Positions 18,707 through 26,687 of a stretch of DNA of 45,181 nucleotides are shown piece by piece. Every line of letters starts with the position of its first letter. Position 1 is the stretch's first letter. Location: contig CALEAV010000017.1 in assembly GCA_937943575.1 (NCBI GenBank), positions 1 to 45,181 of the forward strand, given 5' to 3'. The translations under genes and the position numbers were made by a program. This DNA comes from an uncultured bacterium (GTDB lineage: Bacteria > Desulfobacterota > Desulfobaccia > Desulfobaccales > 0-14-0-80-60-11). A model generated the notes under the pieces. It was not told the origin of the DNA, made no database searches, and saw only the letters and a list, made by a program, of their open reading frames with translations.

Positions 18707-20290
18707 ATGAAGGTCCTCATCAGCGACAACCTGCATAAAAGCGGCATCGCCATCCTGGAGCGCAACCCCAACATCGAGGTGGTGGTGAAGCCCGGGATGA
18801 GCCCGGAGGAGCTCAAGGAGGCCATCCGGGATGCGGACGCCCTGGCCATCCGCAGCGCCACCAAGGTGACCAAGGAGATCATCGACGCCGCCCCGCGGCT
18901 CAAGGTGGTGGGCCGGGCCGGCACCGGCCTGGACAACGTGGACATCCCCTACTGCAGCAAGCGGGGTATTGTGGTGATGAACACCCCCGGGGGGAACACC
19001 ATCACCACCGCGGAGCACGCCCTCTCCCTGATGCTGGCCCTGGCGAGAAACATCCCCCAGGCGGCGGCCTCCATGCGGGAGGGGAAGTGGGAGAAGAAGA
19101 AGTTCCAGGGCACCGAGATCTTCAACAAGACCCTGGGGATCATCGGGCTGGGGCGCATCGGCCGGGTGGTGGCGGAGCGGGCCCTGGGTCTGAAGATGCG
19201 GGTTTTGGCCTATGACCCCTTCATCAGCAAGGAGGTGGGCACCTCCCTGGGAGTGGAGATGGTGAGCCTGGATGAGCTCTATGCCCGCTCCGACTTCATC
19301 ACCCTGCACATCCCCCGCACCAAGGACACCACCAAGCTCCTCAACCGGGAGGCCTTCCACAAGATGAAAAAGGGCGTGCGCATCATCAACTGCGCCCGGG
19401 GCGGCCTCATCGACGAGGAGGCCCTCCTGGAGGCCCTGAAGGAGGGCAAGGTGGCAGGTGCGGCCCTGGACGTCTTCGAGACCGAGCCCATTCCGCCCGA
19501 TTATCCCCTGAAGGACCTCCCCAACGTGATCTGCACCCCGCATCTGGGGGCCTCCACCGAGGAAGCCCAGGCCAATGTCAGCGTGGCCATCTGCGAGCAG
19601 ATCCTGGAGTATCTCCTCTACGGCACCATCCGCAACGCGGTGAACGCCCCCAGCGTCACCCGGGAGGCCATGGCCCAGCTCAAGCCCTACCTCACCCTGG
19701 CCGAGGCCCTGGGGAGCTTCCAAGCCCAGATCACCGAGGGGGCCATCACCAATGTGACCATCTCCTACATCGGCGAGGTGGCCAAACTGGACACCAAACC
19801 CCTGACGCATTCCATCCTCAAGGGCCTCCTCTACCCCATCATGCATGATGAGGTGAACTACGTGAACGCCCCGGCCATGGCGGAATCCCGGGGCATCACC
19901 GTAAGCGAGGAAAAGATCGCCGCGGGGGAGGACTTCACCACCCTCATCCGCCTCACAGTCCGGGCGGGCATGGAAGAGAACGTGGTGGCGGGCACCATCT
20001 TCGGGAAATACGAGCCCCGGCTGGTGCAGATCAACAAGTTCCGCCTGGAGGCCATCCCCGAGGGCCACATGCTGTTCATCTACAATACCGACCGGCCCGG
20101 GGTCATCGGCGCCATCGGCACCACCATCGGCCGCCACAACATCAACATTGCCCGCATGACCGTGGGCCAGGAGAAGGAGCGGGGGCAGAACATCATCCTG
20201 CTCACCACCGACACCCCGGTGACCCCGGAGTGCCTGGAGGCGGTGCGCAACCTGGAACACGTGGCCATGGCCATCCAGCTGGAATTGTAG
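18707..20290 (+). CDS. serA: D-3-phosphoglycerate dehydrogenase
   Basis: The enzyme oxidises 3-phosphoglycerate to phosphohydroxypyruvate, the first step of serine synthesis. The 527-residue product is the long type. It has a split substrate-binding domain, an NAD domain with GIIGLGRIGRVVAERALG (about residues 143-160), and the catalytic motifs INCARGGLIDE and CTPHLGASTEEAQ. An intervening domain (about 320-450) follows, then a C-terminal ACT domain (about 455-527, MLFIYNTDRPGVIGAIGTTIGRHNINIA) of the kind used for serine feedback. The start ATG is 3 nt after the aminotransferase stop. Confidence 0.96.
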   Translation: MKVLISDNLHKSGIAILERNPNIEVVVKPGMSPEELKEAIRDADALAIRSATKVTKEIIDAAPRLKVVGRAGTGLDNVDIPYCSKRGIVVMNTPGGNTITTAEHALSLMLALARNIPQAAASMREGKWEKKKFQGTEIFNKTLGIIGLGRIGRVVAERALGLKMRVLAYDPFISKEVGTSLGVEMVSLDELYARSDFITLHIPRTKDTTKLLNREAFHKMKKGVRIINCARGGLIDEEALLEALKEGKVAGAALDVFETEPIPPDYPLKDLPNVICTPHLGASTEEAQANVSVAICEQILEYLLYGTIRNAVNAPSVTREAMAQLKPYLTLAEALGSFQAQITEGAITNVTISYIGEVAKLDTKPLTHSILKGLLYPIMHDEVNYVNAPAMAESRGITVSEEKIAAGEDFTTLIRLTVRAGMEENVVAGTIFGKYEPRLVQINKFRLEAIPEGHMLFIYNTDRPGVIGAIGTTIGRHNINIARMTVGQEKERGQNIILLTTDTPVTPECLEAVRNLEHVAMAIQLEL

Positions 20291-20459
20291 TAAGATGATG
20301 TCAGGGGGGAGGTCGGGGGGTGAAGGCCCCTGACCCCCTCCCGAATCCCTGCTACCCCCTGGGGGAAGCAGCGGAGGCGGGGGAGGAGGCACGGAGCAGA
20401 GCCCGGGTTCTCCCCCCCACCCCTGAGGGGGTGTGATTGCCGCTGGCGAGGCAGCATCG

Positions 20460-20852
20460 ATGGCCGACGCGGAAGACAAAGGCTTTACGGTTCACGACCG
20501 ACGCTACCTCCACATGAGTGAGGAGGAGAAAGCCAAGGTCCGGGAGGAGGAGGCCGCCCGCCGCCAGGCCCAGGAGGCTGCGGCAAAGGCGGCGCCGGAC
20601 ACCCCCCTGCCGGAGATCACCTTTTCCTCCTTCATCATCTCCTTGAGCTCCTCGGCCTTTATTCACCTGGGCGACATGCCCGACCCCACCACCGGGCAGA
20701 TCAACAAGAACCTGCCCCTGGCCAAGCAGACCATCGATCTTCTGGGCCTGTTGCGGGAGAAGACCCGGAACAACCTCCAGGAGGATGAGGAGAAGCTCTT
20801 TGACCACCTCCTCTATGAGCTGAGGATGCGCTATGTCAAGGAGGTGAGCTGA
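20460..20852 (+). CDS. DUF1844 family protein
   Basis: A 130-residue protein of unknown function. The N-terminal half is charged and Ala/Glu-rich (residues 15-50). The C-terminal half carries the DUF1844 signature ITFSSFIISLSSSAFIHLGDMPDP, then INKNLPLAKQTIDLLGLLREKT and LFDHLLYELRMRYVKEV. The family is common in Desulfobacterota and related phyla. ATG at 20460 is chosen. A GTG at 20433 would add nine residues. Its last codons contain the AAGGAGG ribosome binding site used by ispE, and its TGA overlaps the proposed ispE CTG start. Confidence 0.88.
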   Translation: MADAEDKGFTVHDRRYLHMSEEEKAKVREEEAARRQAQEAAAKAAPDTPLPEITFSSFIISLSSSAFIHLGDMPDPTTGQINKNLPLAKQTIDLLGLLREKTRNNLQEDEEKLFDHLLYELRMRYVKEVS

Positions 20853-21730
20853 CGGGCACGAGACGCTTCTGCCCTGCCAAGGTGAACCTCTACCTCAAGG
20901 TGGTGGGCCGGCGGCCGGACGGCTACCACGATCTGGTGACCGTCATGCAGCCCCTGAGCCTGGCGGATGTGCTGGAGGTGGAGGCGGGCAGCCCGGGGCT
21001 GAGGCTGGAGCTGGAGGGCGCAGTTCTGCCCGGGGGGCCGGACAACCTGGTGTGGCGGGCGGCGGCGGCGTTTTATGAGAGGCTGGGGCAGGAGCCCCGG
21101 GTGCGGCTCCGGCTTACCAAATGCATTCCGGTGGCGGCGGGCCTGGGCGGGGGCTCCAGCGACGCCGCCGGGACCTTGCTGGCCCTGAACCACCTGGAGG
21201 GGGAACCCCTGTCGCCGGCGGAGCTGCATCGCCTGGCGGCGGGGCTGGGCGCCGACGTGCCCTTCTTCCTCACCCGGCGGCCCCAGGTGGGCCGGGGCAT
21301 CGGCACGGAACTCACCCCCGTGGAACTGCCCGCCTACTGGTACGTGCTCCTCAATCCCGGGGTGGAGGTGTCCACCGCCTGGGTCTACCGCAGCCTGGAT
21401 CTGGAGCAGCTGCGGGTAGCCGGCGCGCCCTGCCGGGAGGCCTGGGAGGGGGACAGGCCACAAGGGTGGGTGGCCAACGACCTGGAGTCGGTGACCTTCC
21501 GGGCGTATCCGGAATTGGCGGCCTGGGTGGCGCGCTTGAAGGAGGCGGGGGCGCTGGCGGCCGGCATGTCCGGGAGCGGCCCCACCCTCTTCGGGCTGTT
21601 TTGGGAGCAGGCGGCGGCCCTGGCGGCGGCCCGGGACCTGCGGCGGGAGTTTCCGGGCTGGCTGGCCGTGGCCCGGGGGCTCACAGGCCAGGAGCCCCCC
21701 GGCTGGGAGGATGAGGTATGGATGATCTGA
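20849..21730 (+). CDS. ispE: 4-(cytidine-5'-diphospho)-2-C-methylerythritol kinase, CTG start
   Basis: IspE phosphorylates CDP-methylerythritol in the MEP isoprenoid pathway. The GHMP-kinase motif [16 protein letters not shown] and the GADVPFF and [11 protein letters not shown] motifs are intact. An annotation from the GTG at 20882 would lack the invariant N-terminal PAK motif, whose Lys is catalytic. The only other NTG codon between that GTG and the in-frame stop at 20816-20818 is CTG at 20849. It lies 4 nt after AAGGAGG and overlaps the upstream stop as CTGA. This gives 293 residues, [17 protein letters not shown]..., with Lys11. The ORF overlaps prs by 13 nt. Confidence 0.88.
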   Translation: MTGTRRFCPAKVNLYLKVVGRRPDGYHDLVTVMQPLSLADVLEVEAGSPGLRLELEGAVLPGGPDNLVWRAAAAFYERLGQEPRVRLRLTKCIPVAAGLGGGSSDAAGTLLALNHLEGEPLSPAELHRLAAGLGADVPFFLTRRPQVGRGIGTELTPVELPAYWYVLLNPGVEVSTAWVYRSLDLEQLRVAGAPCREAWEGDRPQGWVANDLESVTFRAYPELAAWVARLKEAGALAAGMSGSGPTLFGLFWEQAAALAAARDLRREFPGWLAVARGLTGQEPPGWEDEVWMI

Positions 21731-22653
21731 AGATCTTTTCCGGCAACGCCAACCGGCCGCTGGCAGAAAAGATCTGCCAGTACCTGGGGGTGCCCCTGGG
21801 GGAGGCGGTGGTGGGCCGCTTTTCGGACGGCGAGATCTCGGTGGAATTCCGGGAAAACGTCCGGGGCCGGGATGTCTTCGTCATTCAGCCCACCTGCATC
21901 CCCTGCAACGAGCACCTCATGGAGCTCCTGCTGATGATGGACGCCCTGCGGCGGGCTTCCGCCGGGAGCATCACCGCGGTGGTGCCCTACTACGCCTATG
22001 CCCGCCAGGACCGCAAGACTGCGCCCCGGGTGCCCATCTCCGCCAAGCTGGTGGCCAACCTCATCACCTGCGCCGGGGCCCACCGCCTCCTCACCATGGA
22101 CCTGCACACCGGCCAGATCCAGGGCTTCTTCAACATCCCGGTGGATCATCTCTACGCCGCGCCGGTGATTCTGGACTACATCCGGGAGAATCTGGGGGGC
22201 GACCTGGTGATGGTGTCGCCGGACGCCGGGGGCGTGGAGCGGGCCCGGGCCTTCGCCAAGCGCCTCAATGCCGGGCTGGCCATCATCGACAAACGCCGGG
22301 AGGCCACCGTGATCACCGCCATGAGCCTCATCGGCAACGTCTGGGGCAAGGAGGCGGTCATCCTGGATGACATGGTGACCACCGGTGCCACCCTGATTAA
22401 GGCCTCGGAGCTCCTCATGCAGCACGGGGCCCGCTCAGTGCACGCCTGCGTCACCCATGCGGTGCTGTCCCGCAATGCGGTGGCCAGCCTCAAGGGGTCG
22501 CTGTTGCAGAGCCTGGCGGTGACCGACACCATCCCCTTGAGCGCCGAGGCCCAGGAACTGGACAAGATCCGGGTGCTGTCCGTGGCGCCCCTTTTGGGGG
22601 AGGCCATCCGGCGGATCCACCACCGGGATTCAGTGAGCTCCCTGTTTGTGTAA
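21718..22653 (+). CDS. prs: Ribose-phosphate pyrophosphokinase
   Basis: The enzyme makes PRPP from ribose 5-phosphate and ATP for nucleotide, His and Trp synthesis. The 311-residue product has [35 protein letters not shown] (ATP-binding, about residues 91-100), the [12 protein letters not shown] flexible region, [12 protein letters not shown], and the PRPP loop [10 protein letters not shown] (217-226). The start overlaps the end of ispE by 13 nt; ispE-prs linkage is common in bacteria. The often-adjacent rplY gene (L25/Ctc) is not between prs and pth. Confidence 0.96.
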   Translation: MDDLKIFSGNANRPLAEKICQYLGVPLGEAVVGRFSDGEISVEFRENVRGRDVFVIQPTCIPCNEHLMELLLMMDALRRASAGSITAVVPYYAYARQDRKTAPRVPISAKLVANLITCAGAHRLLTMDLHTGQIQGFFNIPVDHLYAAPVILDYIRENLGGDLVMVSPDAGGVERARAFAKRLNAGLAIIDKRREATVITAMSLIGNVWGKEAVILDDMVTTGATLIKASELLMQHGARSVHACVTHAVLSRNAVASLKGSLLQSLAVTDTIPLSAEAQELDKIRVLSVAPLLGEAIRRIHHRDSVSSLFV

Positions 22654-22727
22654 CCCCAAGGCCGGGCGAAGGGTCTCTGTCCTCCGGAGCTGGGGCCCCC
22701 AGGCTGCATGGTCATATCCGGAACCTC

Positions 22728-23393
22728 ATGACGCCACCTTTGCCGCCGGATACCTGGCTCATCGCCGGCCTGGGCAACCCCGGCCCCCGCTACGCCCGGA
22801 CGCGCCACAACCTGGGCTTCCTGGTGGTGGCGATCCTCTCTGAGCGCCTCCAGATTCCCCTGGGCCGGGAAAAGTGGGAAGCCAGGTGGGGCCAGGGGCG
22901 GCTGGGGGAGCGGCGGGTGATCCTGGCCCAGCCCCAGACCTACATGAATCTGAGCGGCCGGGCGGTGGCCCCCCTCTTGCGGTATTTCCAGCTTCCCCCG
23001 GAAGCTCTGGTGGTGGTCCACGACGACCTGGACCTGCCCCCGGGCCGCCTCAAACTGGCGTGGGACGGCGGCGCCGGGGGGCACAAGGGGGTGCTCTCCG
23101 TCGCCGAGGCCCTGGGCACCCTGGATTTTTACCGGGTCAAGGTGGGGATCGGCCGGCCCCCGGCGGGGATGCCGGCGGAGGCCTATGTCCTGGAGCCGGC
23201 GGCGCCGGCAGAGTGGAAGGGGCTGACAGAGGCGGCGGCCCGGGCGGCCCAGGCCGTGGAAGTCCTGGTCCAGGAAGGCCTGGCAACGGCCCAGAACCGC
23301 TTCCACGGGGCGGCAGCCGGGCCGAACCCGGCGGGGGGCAAGCCCGTGGTCCACAGCCACGGCGCCACCCCGGCCGAAGGAGAGGGACTATGA
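22728..23393 (+). CDS. pth: Peptidyl-tRNA hydrolase
   Basis: Pth cleaves peptidyl-tRNAs released from stalled ribosomes. The 221-residue product has the expected active-site residues Asn17 (GLGNPG), His27 (TRHNLGF), Asn74 (TYMNLSG) and Asp99 (VVHDDLDLP), and the GGAGGHKG loop. It is 20-30 residues longer than average at the C terminus (residues 190-221, Gly/Pro/His-containing), which looks disordered. A 74-nt gap follows prs. It overlaps the next gene by 4 nt (ATGA). Confidence 0.95.
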   Translation: MTPPLPPDTWLIAGLGNPGPRYARTRHNLGFLVVAILSERLQIPLGREKWEARWGQGRLGERRVILAQPQTYMNLSGRAVAPLLRYFQLPPEALVVVHDDLDLPPGRLKLAWDGGAGGHKGVLSVAEALGTLDFYRVKVGIGRPPAGMPAEAYVLEPAAPAEWKGLTEAAARAAQAVEVLVQEGLATAQNRFHGAAAGPNPAGGKPVVHSHGATPAEGEGL

Positions 23394-23881
23394 CCCCCAG
23401 GCGGGAGGATGACGAGGAGCGGGAGCGCCCCAGCTGGCGGGAGATTGACCGGCGGCGGGACCGGCCCCGGGAGGGGGGCCCGGCCCGGGAGCGGCTGCCC
23501 CAAAAACAGGCGGAATGGGTGCGGAAGATGGCCCTGCAGCAGGCCGAGGCCCTCTTCAAGGGCAAACGGGGCCGGCCGGAATACCAGCAGGCGGTCAAGG
23601 AGCTGGAGGCCGCCCGGGGGAGCAAAAAATTCCTCCCCCTGGCCCAGAAATTCCTGGAGGAGTACGGCCTGCCCGAAGAATGGGGCCTCCTCAACCTGTT
23701 TGTGGATTTCCCGGACGCCGAGGTGGCCCTGCAGGCCCTGACGGCCATGGCGGAGCAATGGCCCCGGCGCAGCTTTGTGGAGCAGCAGGGGTTCAAAAGC
23801 CGCCTGAAGATCCTCCACCTTACCAGCCCTCAGCCCCAGGTGCGGCGGCGGGCGGAGGAGCTGCTGGCCGCGTTGGCCTGA
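23390..23881 (+). CDS. Hypothetical charged protein following pth
   Basis: A 163-residue protein I do not recognise. Residues 1-45 are extremely charged (alternating Arg, Glu, Asp), followed by QKQAEWVRKMALQQAEALFKG. The remainder is alpha-helical in character, with FVDFPDAEVALQALTAMAEQW and an Ala/Leu/Arg-rich end that may be a short HEAT-like or helical bundle. It is very likely real: it overlaps pth by ATGA, has a GAAGGAGAGGG ribosome binding site, and is the last gene of this transcript. There is no signal peptide or membrane segment. Confidence 0.75.
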   Translation: MTPRREDDEERERPSWREIDRRRDRPREGGPARERLPQKQAEWVRKMALQQAEALFKGKRGRPEYQQAVKELEAARGSKKFLPLAQKFLEEYGLPEEWGLLNLFVDFPDAEVALQALTAMAEQWPRRSFVEQQGFKSRLKILHLTSPQPQVRRRAEELLAALA

Positions 23882-23946
23882 GAGGCGGGGAGGAGACGGC
23901 CGGGGAGGGGGGGTGGTGGAAAAAATTTTTATTTATATAAAAATAT

Positions 23947-23976
23947 TTGACATATTATTTTTTATAGCTGTATATT
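23947..23976 (+). promoter_or_regulatory. AT-rich sigma70 promoter of the sigma54 activator gene
   Basis: A perfect TTGACA (23947-23952), an 18-bp spacer and TATATT (23971-23976, five of six) lie in a strikingly AT-rich island (about 23918-23977) inside GC-rich DNA. The A/T tracts upstream could act as an UP element or a nucleoid-protein site. Transcription would start near 23983, about 65 nt before the ATG. Confidence 0.75.
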
Positions 23977-24047
23977 GATCCCTACCATGGGTCGGTTCCA
24001 GAGGCCACAGACCGCCCGCCCCTCGGGCATGTGCACAAGGAGGTGCC

Positions 24048-25130
24048 ATGGGAGGGATTCCGGCCACCGCCGCCTCTGAGCTCTTTCCTGAGACCTCCGT
24101 CCCTCTCCCCGGGGAACCCCTGGCCGGGTTTTGGACCTGGCATCCCCCTCTGGCGGAGCTTATCCGCCGTCTGCCCCAACTGGCGGCCACCGATCTGCCG
24201 GTCCTCATCCTGGGGGAGCCCGGCACCGGCAAGGAGCTGGTGGCCCAGGCCCTCTGGGGCCTGAGTGCCCGCCGGCAGCAGCCCTTCGTCCGCCTCAACT
24301 GCGCCACCCTCACCCCGGAGCTGGCCGCCAGCGAGCTCTTCGGGCATGAAAAGGGGGCCTTCACCGGGGCGCTGCGCCGCCGGCCTGGAAGCTTCCGCCT
24401 GGCCCATCGGGGCACCCTCTTCCTGGACGAGGTGGGGGATCTGCCCCTGGCGGTCCAGCCCCAGCTCCTGAGGGCTCTGGAGCAAGGCGAGATCCTGCCC
24501 CTGGGCGGCAGCGAACCTGTGCGGGTGGACGTGCGGCTTGTGGCCGCCACCAACCAGCCCCTGCCCCAGCTCATCGCCCAGGGCCGTTTCCGTCAGGATG
24601 TCTTCGACCGCCTGGCGGTGCTGGTGGTGCACCTGCCCCCTTTGCGGGAGCGGGGGGAGGATGTCCTCCATCTGGCCCGGCGCTTCCTGGCCGAGGAGAG
24701 CCGGCGCTACGGCCGCGGCCCCTTGCGTCTTTCCGCCGCGGCGGAGTGCCGCCTCAGGCACCACTCCTGGCCCGGCAACGTGCGGGAACTGAAAAATGTC
24801 ATCCTGAGGGCGGTGGTCTTCAGCCGGGGCAGTCTCATCCGGGAGGGGGACCTGCTCTTTGCTCCGGCCCCGGCGGCCCCTGTCCCCCCCCGGCCCGCCG
24901 GCCCCGCCCCCCGCCCGGTGCGGGAAGAACTGGCGGAACTGCTCAGGGAAAGCGGCGGCAATGTCTCCGCCGTGGCCCGGCGACTGGGGGTGTGCACCCG
25001 CACCGTCTACCGCTGGCTCAAGTCTTTGGACCTGGACGTGCAGCAGTTGCGGGCCGTCAGTCTTGCCGGCTGGCACGCCTGGAGCAGAACCGGTACTGCG
25101 CGCTTTTCCTCTCTCGACTCTCAGGTTTGA
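24048..25130 (+). CDS. Sigma54-dependent transcriptional activator without sensor domain
   Basis: This 360-residue bacterial enhancer-binding protein remodels sigma54 RNA polymerase using ATP. It contains the central AAA+ domain almost from its start: Walker A GEPGTGKE (56-63), the sigma54-contacting GAFTGA loop (103-108), Walker B TLFLDEVGD (123-131), and FRQDVFDRL and WPGNVRELKN. A Pro/Ala linker (272-290) and a Fis-type helix-turn-helix (about 301-327, GGNVSAVARRLGVCTRTVYRWLK) follow. There is no receiver, GAF or PAS domain, so it resembles PspF in layout. The last 35 residues are unusual. Targets are unknown. RBS is AAGGAGGTGCC. Confidence 0.9.
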   Translation: MGGIPATAASELFPETSVPLPGEPLAGFWTWHPPLAELIRRLPQLAATDLPVLILGEPGTGKELVAQALWGLSARRQQPFVRLNCATLTPELAASELFGHEKGAFTGALRRRPGSFRLAHRGTLFLDEVGDLPLAVQPQLLRALEQGEILPLGGSEPVRVDVRLVAATNQPLPQLIAQGRFRQDVFDRLAVLVVHLPPLRERGEDVLHLARRFLAEESRRYGRGPLRLSAAAECRLRHHSWPGNVRELKNVILRAVVFSRGSLIREGDLLFAPAPAAPVPPRPAGPAPRPVREELAELLRESGGNVSAVARRLGVCTRTVYRWLKSLDLDVQQLRAVSLAGWHAWSRTGTARFSSLDSQV

Positions 25131-25137
25131 GAAGCCC

Positions 25138-25184
25138 AAAAAGGGAGAGGGGGCCAGGGGTCACCGATCCCCGCCCCCTCTCCC
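25138..25184 (-). terminator. Intrinsic terminator of the nuo operon
   Basis: A perfect 12-bp inverted repeat, GGGAGAGGGGGC (25143-25154) and GCCCCCTCTCCC (25173-25184), with inner GGGG/CCCC pairing, is flanked by AAAAA at 25138-25142. Read on the - strand this is a strong stem followed by TTTTT, correctly placed about 90 nt after the nuoN stop. It could also slow convergent transcription from the sigma54 activator gene. Confidence 0.8.
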
Positions 25185-25193
25185 AAGCCCTCT

Positions 25194-25220
25194 CCCTCAA
25201 CCCCATAAGGGGGGGAGGGG
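25194..25220. other. Second hairpin in the convergent intergenic region
   Basis: CCCTC-AA-CCCC, the loop ATAA, and GGGG-GGG-GAGGG form an imperfect stem between the terminator and the nuoN stop. G- and C-tracts of this style often occur in dispersed intergenic repeats, but only one copy can be seen here. Confidence 0.35.
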
Positions 25221-25272
25221 AGTGTGAGGGGAGGGCGGGAGGCATGCGCTCCCCCGGCCCTCCCCTCAGGCA

Positions 25273-26685
25273 TTACAGGACGGCGCGCACCGCGGCGCGG
25301 GCCAGCTCCATGATGCTGTTGGGCGCCACCCCGAAATAGAGGATGGTGGCGCACAGAGCGTAATTGAGGGCCCGCATGGGTGGGGAGAGCTGGATGGGGG
25401 GCAGCTTCGCCTCCACGAAGTAGGCGGCGTAGACCACCCGCAGGTAAAAGTAGAGGGACAGGGTGCCGTTCACCGCGCCGATGAGGACCAGCCAGAAGTA
25501 GCCCTGGTTCATGGCGCTGGTGAAGAGGAAGAGCTTGCCGGTGAAGCCGATGGAGGGGGGCACCCCGGCCAAAGCGAAGATCCCCAGGATGAGGCTCATG
25601 GACAGCAGCGGGCTGCGGTGATAGAGCCCCGCCAGCTCGGCGATCTTCAGGTCCCGGCCGTCCTGGGCCACCTGGGTCAGCACCATGAAGACGGTGAAGT
25701 TCATCACCAGGTAGGCCAGGGCGTAGTAGATGGAGCTGGCCAGCCCGGTCTCCTGCAGGGTGAGGACGCCGATGAGGACATAGCCGGCATGGGCAATGCT
25801 GGAGTAGGCCAGCATGCGTTTGAAGTCCTTCTGGATGATGGCCACCAGGTTCCCCAGGGTCATGGAGATGATGGAGAGAAAGACCAGGATCTGGGTGAAA
25901 TGGTAGCCGTATTGGGCGCCCAGGACCGCCAGGCGGATGAGCAGGGCCACCGCCGCGGCCTTGGAGGCGGTGGCGATGAAGGTGACCACCTGATGGGCGC
26001 CGCCCTGGTAGACGTCCGGGGCCCAGAAGTGGAAGGGGAAGATGCTGAGCTTGAAGAAGAAGCCGGCCATGGCCAGAATCAGGCCCACCACCCCGATGGG
26101 GCTGGCCACCAGCTCCGGCATGCGGGCCAGGATGTCTGTGAGATAGGTGGAGTGGGTGGCCCCGAAGATGTAGCTTAAGCCGAAGAGCATGAAGCAGCTG
26201 GAGACCGCCCCGAAAAAGAGGTACTTGATGCCCGCCTCCACGTCGATGTCATCCCCGCGCCGGAGCGGCACCAGGATATAGAGGGAGTAGGAGGAGAGCT
26301 CCAGGGAGACGTAGATGGTGAGGAGCTCCACCGAGCTCACCAGCATCATCATGCCGATGGTGCAGGTGGTGAGGAAGAGGTAGAACTCGGCGTGGTTGCG
26401 TTCGGCGATGCTGGGGAGGCTGCGGGAGATGGCCAGCACCAGGAAGAGGCCCAGGGCCAGGGCAAGCTTGAAGATCTGGCTGAAGAGATCCACCCGGTAG
26501 GAGCGGAAGAAGAGCTCCCCCTGCTGGGTGAGGCAGAGCAGGGCCACCACCAGCCCCAGGGCGGAGAGGGTGAAGGCCAGGCGATGGTCCGCCGCCGCCT
26601 TGGGCTCCCGCCGCAGGGTCAGAAAGAACAGCACCAGGGCCATCACCAGGTAATAGAGTTCCACTCCGAACTGTAGCACGCTCAT
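25273..26685 (-). CDS. nuoN: NADH-quinone oxidoreductase subunit N
   Basis: NuoN is one of three antiporter-like proton-pumping subunits of complex I. The 470-residue product is strongly hydrophobic, with about 14 membrane segments. It carries family features such as SVELLTIYVSLELSSYSLYILVPL, KLSIFPFHFWAPDVYQGG and LAYSSIAHAGYVLIG. It is the last gene of the operon, starting 2 nt after the nuoM stop, and an intrinsic terminator follows. Confidence 0.96.
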   Translation of the reverse strand: MSVLQFGVELYYLVMALVLFFLTLRREPKAAADHRLAFTLSALGLVVALLCLTQQGELFFRSYRVDLFSQIFKLALALGLFLVLAISRSLPSIAERNHAEFYLFLTTCTIGMMMLVSSVELLTIYVSLELSSYSLYILVPLRRGDDIDVEAGIKYLFFGAVSSCFMLFGLSYIFGATHSTYLTDILARMPELVASPIGVVGLILAMAGFFFKLSIFPFHFWAPDVYQGGAHQVVTFIATASKAAAVALLIRLAVLGAQYGYHFTQILVFLSIISMTLGNLVAIIQKDFKRMLAYSSIAHAGYVLIGVLTLQETGLASSIYYALAYLVMNFTVFMVLTQVAQDGRDLKIAELAGLYHRSPLLSMSLILGIFALAGVPPSIGFTGKLFLFTSAMNQGYFWLVLIGAVNGTLSLYFYLRVVYAAYFVEAKLPPIQLSPPMRALNYALCATILYFGVAPNSIMELARAAVRAVL

Positions 26686-26687
26686 GG

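Noticed and set aside
17573-20479. A 968-codon open frame on the - strand opposite the aminotransferase and serA
   Set aside because: Long antisense frames are expected in GC-rich DNA because stop codons are scarce. The product is a Gly/His/Leu-rich low-complexity string, whereas the + strand frames encode well conserved enzymes.
20882-21730. ispE annotated from the GTG at 20882
   Set aside because: This start drops the conserved PAK motif with its catalytic Lys and has no ribosome binding site at proper distance, whereas the CTG at 20849 has both.
22654-22727. A small rplY-like gene between prs and pth
   Set aside because: The gap is only 74 nt and has no L25-like frame. The gene is simply not at this locus.
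25060-25090. A sigma54 promoter (TGGCACG) near the end of the activator gene
   Set aside because: The -12 TTGC element is missing at the required spacing, and the match lies inside coding sequence.
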